Source: Spirochaetaceae bacterium
Lineage (GTDB): Bacteria > Spirochaetota > Spirochaetia > B11-G9
Length of the DNA: 13,652 nt
NCBI GenBank assembly: GCA_030600745.1
Contig: JAUVLL010000044.1
Location: 1-13,652, forward strand
Direction of reading: 5' to 3'
Shown here: positions 1-5,068 of the stretch, piece after piece
Layout: every line of letters starts with the position of its first letter
Position numbering within the stretch: position 1 is the first letter of the stretch
Made by a program: the position numbers and the translations under genes
The notes under the pieces: generated by a model
The model's database searches: none
Told to the model about the DNA's origin: nothing
What the model saw: only the letters and a program-made list of their open reading frames with translations

Positions 1-271
1 CCTTGGTATTGATGTTATAGCAGAAGACACCACAAACAAAGGACGAATAGATCTAACCCTTAAGTTTCCCAGAAATGAAAAGGTATACATCTTCGAGTTT
101 AAGGTAATAGAGGATATAAAAGATACAAAAAAGCCCCTTGACCAGATAAAAGGGAGAGGGTACGCACAAAAATATACAGCTGTAAAAGAGAAATATATAA
201 TTGGCATTGAGTTTTCAAAGAAAGAGCGTAATATTATCACTTTTGAGTGGGAGCATATACAGTTAATATAA
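1..271 (+). CDS. PD-(D/E)XK nuclease-type protein, C-terminal end (AAA-ATPase-like/DUF1703 family), cut by window edge
   Basis: Only the last 89 codons are present, read from base 2 to the TAA at 269-271. The fragment carries the nuclease-fold signature of the PD-(D/E)XK domain at the C-terminus of AAA-ATPase-like proteins: EDTTNKGRIDLTL (the D of the motif is fragment residue 17), then YIFEFKV with the E-x-K pair (residues 32 and 34), then a QxxxxxY segment (DQIKGRGYAQKY), and the typical ending GIEFSKKERNI. Full members have an N-terminal P-loop ATPase domain, which would lie left of the window. They are common in anaerobes, often many copies per genome, and their role is not established. 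All nuclease-motif residues are retained, so nothing here shows the gene is broken. Its stop lies four bases from the convergent glf remnant. Confidence 0.82.
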   Translation, partial: LGIDVIAEDTTNKGRIDLTLKFPRNEKVYIFEFKVIEDIKDTKKPLDQIKGRGYAQKYTAVKEKYIIGIEFSKKERNIITFEWEHIQLI

Positions 272-275
272 GAAA

Positions 276-488
276 TTATAAAGTCTCAGCAGTTTCAATG
301 GCTGACAGCACAATCTGATCCATATCATAGTACTTATACTCTGCCAGTCGTCCGACAATATAGAGTCCATCAATACTCCCGGCCTTTTCTACATAAGCAT
401 CATGGTTATGATCGTTTTCCTGGAATTTAATATCAACCGACCGGTAGTGCAGATTTCCCTGTTCATAATTAAAAAGTTCATCCACCAT
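276..488 (-). pseudogene. glf: Remnant of UDP-galactopyranose mutase (glf), C-terminal pieces only
   Basis: The 70-residue reading frame joins two conserved stretches of UDP-galactopyranose mutase, the flavoenzyme that makes UDP-galactofuranose. The first, VDELFNYEQGNLHYRS, matches the family pattern IDxxFDYxxGxLxYRS. The second, GLYIVGRLAEYKYYDMDQ, matches the C-terminal FAD-contacting block GRLAEYKYYDM. In the intact enzyme (about 370 residues) some 90 residues separate YRS from GRL; here there are about 28. The N-terminal Rossmann/FAD half is absent. No good ribosome-binding site precedes the ATG, and the frame closes upstream at a TGA (497-495) inside a perfect inverted repeat. This is best read as an N-terminally truncated, internally deleted pseudogene. 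The glycosyltransferase on the other side of the repeat fits a former polysaccharide locus. A translated short protein cannot be excluded, but it could not be an active mutase. Confidence 0.75.
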
Positions 489-491
489 GCA

Positions 492-543
492 TGATCAGCG
501 ACAATTACTTTTCCCGGTAGGTATTTTTAATTGTCGCTGATCA
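492..543. repeat. Perfect 16-bp inverted repeat with 20-base spacer
   Basis: TGATCAGCGACAATTA at 492-507 is the exact reverse complement of TAATTGTCGCTGATCA at 528-543, with 20 bases between the arms. There is no T-tract after the stem on the plus strand, so it is not a classic intrinsic terminator. It sits exactly where the glf remnant breaks off and just before the ribosome-binding site of the glycosyltransferase gene. It could be a remnant of a mobile element, a recombination site or an operator. No second copy was noticed in the window. Confidence 0.85.
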
Positions 544-575
544 CACATCATCTATAAAAAAGGAAACCATCTATT

Positions 576-1349
576 TTGACTAAATCAAGTAATCCTGAAA
601 TATCTGTTATAACCCCAGTCTATAATGGGCAGAAATATATCGATCAGATTTCAAACAGTATTTTAAATCAAACCTTTAGTAATTTTGAATGGCTTATTAT
701 TGATGATTGTTCAACAGATGACACCCGTATTCTACTTGAAAACATGGCAGCGAATGATCAAAGAGTTCATCTTTTAATTCTGGATGCAAACGGCGGACCA
801 ATTAAAGCCAGAAACAAGGGACTTGAAGCAGCCCGAGGCAGGTTTGTAGCATTCATTGATATCGATGATTTATGGTTACCGAGGAAACTTGAAAAGCAGC
901 TGAGTTTTATGAAATTTAATAAACTTCCCTTATCATATACCGGCTATCGGAAAATTAATGACAATGGTACTGTCAAGAGTCATTTTACAGTACCAGTTCC
1001 AAAAAGATTGACCTATAAAAAACTCTTAATGACTAATAGTATTATGGCCTCAAGTGCTATGTTTGATCGTTCGATAACAGGTAATATAAAACAGGATGAG
1101 AATGTGCCAGTTTCAAAAGATGATCTTATGTTCTGGCTTTCAATAATGGACAAATGCGGAGATACTATGGGTCTGCAGGAGGATCTATGCCGATTAAGGA
1201 TTCACAAAAAATCGATTACAAACAATAAACTGCTTATGGCAAAAAGACACTGGTATTTTTATCGAAAAATACAGAACCTTTCTTTTTTAACTTCTTTGAA
1301 ATTATTCATTGGTTACAGCATAAAAGGTTCAATTAAATATTTATTATAA
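576..1349 (+). CDS. Family 2 glycosyltransferase (TuaG-like)
   Basis: This 257-residue protein is a GT-A-fold glycosyltransferase expected to transfer a sugar from a nucleotide-sugar donor during surface-polysaccharide synthesis on the cytoplasmic side of the membrane. The N-terminal domain begins ISVITPVYNG (9-18), followed by IIDDCSTDDT (41-50), the GGPIKARNKG segment (73-82) and the metal/nucleotide-binding region FIDIDDLW (93-100, with a DxDD arrangement). The C-terminal part (FWLSIMDKCGD, LCRLRIHKKSITNNK) resembles teichuronic-acid glycosyltransferase TuaG. The start is TTG, chosen because AGGA at 561-564 is well placed and ISVITP lies at the usual distance from the N-terminus. No transmembrane anchor is evident. 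The adjacent glf remnant suggests the locus once made a galactofuranose-containing glycan. Donor and acceptor cannot be read from sequence. Confidence 0.88.
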   Translation: MTKSSNPEISVITPVYNGQKYIDQISNSILNQTFSNFEWLIIDDCSTDDTRILLENMAANDQRVHLLILDANGGPIKARNKGLEAARGRFVAFIDIDDLWLPRKLEKQLSFMKFNKLPLSYTGYRKINDNGTVKSHFTVPVPKRLTYKKLLMTNSIMASSAMFDRSITGNIKQDENVPVSKDDLMFWLSIMDKCGDTMGLQEDLCRLRIHKKSITNNKLLMAKRHWYFYRKIQNLSFLTSLKLFIGYSIKGSIKYLL

Positions 1350-1382
1350 GCATAAATCTATCTGAATATCTCGTTATGCTTA
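1347..1382. terminator. Possible bidirectional terminator hairpin between convergent genes
   Basis: TAAGCATAA (1347-1355, including the glycosyltransferase stop codon) pairs perfectly with TTATGCTTA (1374-1382) across an 18-base loop. It lies between two convergent genes, where a shared terminator would be expected. The stem is AT-rich and has no strong U-tract, so the call is weak. Confidence 0.35.
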
Positions 1383-1386
1383 AATA

Positions 1387-3012
1387 TCAGGTTTTAATTC
1401 CGGGAATAGAGCTTACATCACTCCATGGCCCGGTACCCGAAATATTTACAGCCCTGACTCTGTAGTTCAGTATGGCAAGTCTGTCCGGGGTTGAATCAGT
1501 ATAATTGGTGACAAGCAGATTTTTATCCAGAAAGATCCATTGGTTTGAATTTGAAATACGTTTTACTACTTCATAATGGCCGAAATCTTTAACATTTTCC
1601 CACATAAGATCTATTTTAGAACCATTGATATTTGAAATAAGTTTTGTCACTTTATCCGGAATAGAATAATCACTATTATCAGTTTTGTTATTGCCGGCAT
1701 TTTTTGACTTGGTACTGGTTATTTCTTCTCTGCGGGTTTCTGCAAGTTCCTTTATTGTTTCTGCAAAGGAAGGATATCGAGCCAGGATTCTCTCAAACGT
1801 TTCTTTATCCAGACTGTACAGATCGCAGTAACCTTTAGCAACAATGGATGCTGTACGGGGCATACTTAAAAGAAGTGCAATTTCCCCGAAAAATTGTCCA
1901 TCAGAAAGAGTAGCATACACAGTGCTTCCATCTGCAGAAACAACATCAACACTGCCTTTACTAATAAAAAACATGTCAAAGCCCAGTTCTCCGGCAGTAA
2001 CAATATAATCTCCCGGTGTGTATACCACAGGTTTAAGATTCATTATTGTTTCTTTAATGAATTCGTCAGAAGCTCCATCGAATATTGGAACTTTTTCGAT
2101 AATTTCCTTATTTAAAAATAAGGAGATCCATGTTTTTAGAGATGATGGGAGTTCGGCAAGAACAGAAGACTCATCATAGCCCCTTCGTGTTTGCCAGAGA
2201 TATTCGAAATAGGAATTAACTTTGCGACTCAGGTCCTGAGGTATATCTCTGTATCTTAAAAATGTATTAAGTTTTTCCATTTTTTCACTATGCTGAGCCT
2301 TGGCGACGTCAATATTGGCAATAAGATTGGCGATATTACCAATAATAAGACCATACATACCTGCACCAATAAATTCTACGAAAATTACAAATATAATTTG
2401 ATTTGTAGTATTGGGAAGAATATCTCCATAACCAATAGTAGTTAAAGTTGTTGTCGTCCAGTAAAACCCGCGTACATAGAGGTCAAGGGTGGATAAACTA
2501 TCAGGGTTTCCTATCATCATAATCCATGCACATCCAATAGTGTGTGCTGCCATTACTACCCAGAAAACCAGAAGCACAAGCCGGAGTATTGCAGGATTAA
2601 CTTTCTGCCCTCCAAGTTTCTGTAAAGTTTTTCTAACTTTTAACAGTTTAAGCAGTCTGTTTAACCTGAGAATACCTACTATTTTTCCAATTTTACCGAT
2701 TGTAATAACTTTACTTAGTGAACACATTGGAATTGCTGAAATAAAATCTATAACAAACCAGGTTTTTAAATACTTTACAGCTATCTCTTTCCGGTTGTGA
2801 ACCAATTTCCCTTTATAGGAAATAGCTGTATTAAAATTTACTACTACATCTCCAAAAAAAACAACTGTAGTTACCCATGAAGAAACATTACAAAAAAAAT
2901 CACTAAAAATATTGAATACTATTATCAGAGGAATTGTAATTGCCGAATAAACAGCAACTATAAGAACCAGAGGATCCCAAAGCTGTTTAAATTTACTATC
3001 CGGTAAAAACAT
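1387..3012 (-). CDS. Cyclic-nucleotide-gated potassium channel (SthK-like) with C-terminal fibronectin type III-like domain
   Basis: This 541-residue inner-membrane channel has a six-helix, EAG/CNG-type layout: S1 near 13-36, S2 46-63, S3 82-97, an S4 with spaced positive charges (RLNRLLKLLKVRK, 116-128), S5 141-167, potassium selectivity filter TIGYGD (192-197) and S6 203-230. A C-linker (235-300) leads to a cyclic-nucleotide-binding domain (305-425). Its phosphate-binding cassette is complete: FGEIAL (375-380, Glu377) and PRTAS (385-389, Arg386). After a polar linker (430-448) comes an extra region of about 90 residues ending YRVRAVNISGTGPWSDV, the hallmark of a fibronectin type III fold. 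SthK of Spirochaeta thermophila is cAMP-activated; the ligand here is not provable. SthK-type channels normally end near the binding domain, so the extra domain is unusual. The ATG lies 8 bases after the stop of the upstream MshEN-like gene, with only a weak own ribosome-binding site, suggesting coupled translation. Confidence 0.9.
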   Translation of the reverse strand: MFLPDSKFKQLWDPLVLIVAVYSAITIPLIIVFNIFSDFFCNVSSWVTTVVFFGDVVVNFNTAISYKGKLVHNRKEIAVKYLKTWFVIDFISAIPMCSLSKVITIGKIGKIVGILRLNRLLKLLKVRKTLQKLGGQKVNPAILRLVLLVFWVVMAAHTIGCAWIMMIGNPDSLSTLDLYVRGFYWTTTTLTTIGYGDILPNTTNQIIFVIFVEFIGAGMYGLIIGNIANLIANIDVAKAQHSEKMEKLNTFLRYRDIPQDLSRKVNSYFEYLWQTRRGYDESSVLAELPSSLKTWISLFLNKEIIEKVPIFDGASDEFIKETIMNLKPVVYTPGDYIVTAGELGFDMFFISKGSVDVVSADGSTVYATLSDGQFFGEIALLLSMPRTASIVAKGYCDLYSLDKETFERILARYPSFAETIKELAETRREEITSTKSKNAGNNKTDNSDYSIPDKVTKLISNINGSKIDLMWENVKDFGHYEVVKRISNSNQWIFLDKNLLVTNYTDSTPDRLAILNYRVRAVNISGTGPWSDVSSIPGIKT

Positions 3013-3020
3013 AAAAAGAT

Positions 3021-3200
3021 TTAGATTCCTTTTGATTCCAGAAATTCCAAAATAGCTGTATCATTAATATATTTAAGATCTATTGCTATCTCTCCGAACA
3101 TCCTTTTATCATCATCATTCTGCATCTTCAATACCTTATCTCTCTGTTCTGCGGTCATTGCTCCAATTCTTACAAGACCATCACCAATTCTTTCTGCCAT
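3021..3200 (-). CDS. Small MshEN-like protein, possible cyclic-dinucleotide binder
   Basis: This is a 59-residue protein from ATG at 3200 with a strong AAGGAG ribosome-binding site (3213-3208, 7-base spacing). It has two tandem motifs of about 24 residues. The first is RIGDGLVRIGAMTAEQ (5-20) ending in VLKMQ; the second is MFGEIAIDLKYINDTAI ending in LEFL, with a short acidic spacer (NDDDK) between. This matches the layout of the MshEN domain (GspE N-terminal region, RLGxxLxxxG...LxxxQ repeated), which in MshE binds c-di-GMP. In the second motif the usual Arg-Leu before Gly is Met-Phe, and the final Gln is not obvious. There is no transmembrane segment and no other domain, so it would be a free-standing cytosolic module. 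It is the first gene of the channel operon, a plausible ligand sensor or partner for the channel. That role is inference; the homology is moderate. Confidence 0.72.
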   Translation of the reverse strand: MAERIGDGLVRIGAMTAEQRDKVLKMQNDDDKRMFGEIAIDLKYINDTAILEFLESKGI

Positions 3201-3253
3201 TATCTATCTCCTTAGGTTGCTCCTTTTCAATTTTCACATATGCCTCCAGCTAA

Positions 3254-3281
3254 ATTATATACATATAAAATATAATCGCAA
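3254..3281 (-). promoter_or_regulatory. Sigma70-like promoter for the MshEN-like/channel operon
   Basis: On the minus strand TTGCGA (3281-3276) and TATAAT (3259-3254) are separated by 16 bases. The -10 box is a perfect consensus. The predicted start, near 3247, gives a leader of about 47 bases before the ATG at 3200. Confidence 0.6.
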
Positions 3282-3419
3282 GGATAAAAAACCGTACAAA
3301 GCCTCAAAAATTATCCTGCAGTTAGATACATCCATAACTTGTTTTAACGTTAACAGTTTCTATAACATCTTAGGATAATCACAATATCAATAAATAGTTA
3401 AAACAAATCCATGCAATAC

Positions 3420-3447
3420 TTGCAAAAACTCCAAAAACTCGTATAAT
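3420..3447 (+). promoter_or_regulatory. Sigma70-like promoter for the 78-residue hypothetical gene
   Basis: TTGCAA (3420-3425) and a consensus TATAAT (3442-3447) are separated by 16 bases. The predicted start is near 3454, about 23 bases before the ATG at 3477. Confidence 0.65.
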
Positions 3448-3476
3448 ACTAAACCTATCATATGGAGGCTGGAATT

Positions 3477-3713
3477 ATGATTTATAGTGACCTGAAAGAC
3501 AGCAGCGAGATTGGCAGTATTATAAATACTTTAAGAAGAGAGTTTAGGAATTTGGCCAGGTTGACCATACCGGGATCCTATGAGTCTCTGATGGGGACTA
3601 AGAAGGTTTTAATAATATATAATAATCTCCAGCCGGCAATGAAAATTGAAGGGTATGAAGATTTACTGGATCTTTTTAAGGTAGAACTGGAAAAGGAAAA
3701 GCAGAACTACTAA
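3477..3713 (+). CDS. Unrecognised small protein, 78 residues
   Basis: I do not recognise this protein. The start is placed at ATG 3477 and not at the in-frame ATG at 3462. GGAGG (3464-3468) stands 8 bases before 3477, and the promoter's predicted start site lies only about 8 bases before 3462, leaving no room for a ribosome-binding site there. The protein starts MIYSDLKDSSEIGSIIN, has a basic helix-like stretch (TLRREFRNLARL), a central hydrophobic strand (KKVLIIYNN) and an acidic/basic amphipathic C-terminus. It has no signal peptide, transmembrane segment or cysteine cluster, so it is probably a small soluble cytoplasmic alpha/beta protein. It has its own promoter and converges on the MFS gene, so it is likely monocistronic. 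The strong expression signals argue that it is real. Confidence 0.7.
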   Translation: MIYSDLKDSSEIGSIINTLRREFRNLARLTIPGSYESLMGTKKVLIIYNNLQPAMKIEGYEDLLDLFKVELEKEKQNY

Positions 3714-3728
3714 TATAAATGCTTTAAC

Positions 3729-4922
3729 TTAATTATTTACAGTATAATCCTTATCTTTAACAATTAATATAACTAAAATAAAACTTATAATACCTGCACC
3801 AAAGCTTACTAAGGCTAACCCTGGTACACCATTGCTGTAATATGAAACCGGTCCTATTGCAGATGCAATTGTAATTCCCATTAACCCAAAAGTTGTACTT
3901 AAACTCATAACTTTTCCCCTTTGTTCCGGTACCTGCTCAGTCAACAAAGCAAGGTTGCTGACAGTGGCAAACTCAAAGAAAATTCTTGGGATTATTAGTC
4001 CCAGTACTGCAAGATAAAGTCCTGTATTCAGGAAGGGCATTAAAATATAGCCAATAGTCATGCCGGCAACTCCAATAGCTACACTTTTTTTCTTTCCAAT
4101 TTTATCAACTGCTATACTTACATAAATACTGGCAAGTAAATCTGTTCCTCCAAAAATTAGTGCTATAGTTCCTAAATAAGCGGGACTTAGTCCATATTCT
4201 ATATTTAACCATCCTCCATGAATTATCATCACCTGCATTATTGCAAAAAGATTCAATCCCTGAATTATAATAGTTCCCCAGGCGGAACGGGAGTTACGAC
4301 CTAAATCGAAAAATGAGTTTTTATGGGATCTTAATTTTGTTTCTTTTTTTTCCAAATGTGTAACTGGAAGAGTTAAATAGATAATGGATACAATAAGTAA
4401 TAAAATCCCAAAAAAAATAAAAGGAGCTCTCCATGAAAATAGATCAATTAAAAATCCTGCTGTAAAAAGTCCTGCTATTCCTGCAAGAGCCCATGAGTAT
4501 TCAATAATACCAATACCCCTGGCTCGTTTTTTATATGGTAATTTTGTACTTAAGTATGCGTGGAGATTTGGAGTATATCCAACATGACCTATTCCTGTAA
4601 GTATAATAGCAATAGAAAATAAAACTACATTTTGAGATAAACCAGCCAGTAACATACCTGTACCACTTAGTATGAGACTTAGCTGCATTATTTTTCGATA
4701 TCCAATTTTATCAGCAATTGTTCCAATAAATGGAGCACTTAAGCCCATTAGACTTCGTAGAGCTACAAGACCTCCAAGTGAAACTGCACTTATTCCTACA
4801 CCGGCAGCGATTATAGTAAGAAATGGATTGAAAAGCTGAATAGTTGTATCAATAAGCAGCTTAGCACTTATCCCGAGTATAATGAGGTAGACTACTCTTT
4901 GGTTTAATGGTGGTTTATACAA
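3729..4922 (-). CDS. Major facilitator superfamily transporter
   Basis: This 397-residue protein has about twelve hydrophobic helices and a charged central loop (THLEKKETKLRSHKN, around 188-202) dividing two six-helix bundles, as in MFS secondary transporters. The loop 2-3 signature (motif A) is GTIADKIGYRK (67-77), and its counterpart in the second half is AVDKIGKKKS (271-280). The segment LAGIAGLFTAGFLID (146-160) resembles the glycine-rich helix-5 motif of drug/proton antiporters, so efflux is a reasonable but unproved guess; the substrate cannot be assigned. The start codon is TTG, with AAGGA about nine bases upstream on the minus strand; no in-frame ATG is available before it because a TAA closes the frame at 4940-4938. 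It is transcribed divergently from the larger MFS-like fusion, to which it is not closely similar by eye. Confidence 0.88.
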   Translation of the reverse strand: MYKPPLNQRVVYLIILGISAKLLIDTTIQLFNPFLTIIAAGVGISAVSLGGLVALRSLMGLSAPFIGTIADKIGYRKIMQLSLILSGTGMLLAGLSQNVVLFSIAIILTGIGHVGYTPNLHAYLSTKLPYKKRARGIGIIEYSWALAGIAGLFTAGFLIDLFSWRAPFIFFGILLLIVSIIYLTLPVTHLEKKETKLRSHKNSFFDLGRNSRSAWGTIIIQGLNLFAIMQVMIIHGGWLNIEYGLSPAYLGTIALIFGGTDLLASIYVSIAVDKIGKKKSVAIGVAGMTIGYILMPFLNTGLYLAVLGLIIPRIFFEFATVSNLALLTEQVPEQRGKVMSLSTTFGLMGITIASAIGPVSYYSNGVPGLALVSFGAGIISFILVILIVKDKDYTVNN

Positions 4923-5014
4923 TGATGTATTTCCTTTTTATAACCCCGTACAAGTATAAGAAGATCCGGATTTAATTCTCTGGCTGCCAGAGATGAATCA
5001 ATCAGCATGCTCAT
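4904..5014 (-). other. Possible short ORF or gene remnant in the divergent intergenic region
   Basis: A 36-codon minus-strand frame begins MSMLIDSSLAARELNPDL and continues LILVRGYKKE before running into the start of the MFS gene in another frame. The frame is open upstream to a TAG at 5041-5039. The composition looks protein-like, and the AARELNPDL...LVR segment faintly recalls RCK/TrkA_N regions of ion-transport proteins, but I cannot assign a family. AGGA lies about ten bases before the ATG. It may be a decayed gene end or chance. The TCTCTGG-CTG-CCAGAGA palindrome (4977-4993) falls inside it. Confidence 0.25.
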
Positions 5015-5068
5015 AAAAAATAATTCCTGTAATTTACCCTAGCATAATACTGAATTTAAATTGAGGCA

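Larger units (their letters stand above)
3201..3461. promoter_or_regulatory. Divergent intergenic control region
   Basis: This gap carries promoters for both flanking units, described separately. It also holds a 10-bp palindrome TTAACGTTAA (3344-3353) and the inverted pair TTATCCT (3311-3317) / AGGATAA (3372-3378), which could be operators but are short enough to arise by chance in AT-rich DNA. No further gene is convincing here. Confidence 0.5.

Noticed and set aside
531..558. TTGTCG-N16-TATAAA as a promoter for the glycosyltransferase
   Set aside because: The predicted start site would fall at or after the ribosome-binding site (561-564), leaving almost no leader; the -35 lies in the inverted repeat and may match by chance.
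2489..2800. Plus-strand frame antisense to the channel gene (also 1894-2115)
   Set aside because: Shadow frames of a well-supported membrane protein; no motif or ribosome-binding site supports them.
3344..3353. TTAACGTTAA palindrome as a regulator site
   Set aside because: A 10-bp AT-rich palindrome in a 260-base AT-rich gap is weak evidence, so it is mentioned only within the intergenic entry.
3462..3476. Upstream in-frame ATG for the 78-residue gene
   Set aside because: It overlaps the GGAGG ribosome-binding site that serves ATG 3477, and the predicted transcript starts only about 8 bases before it.
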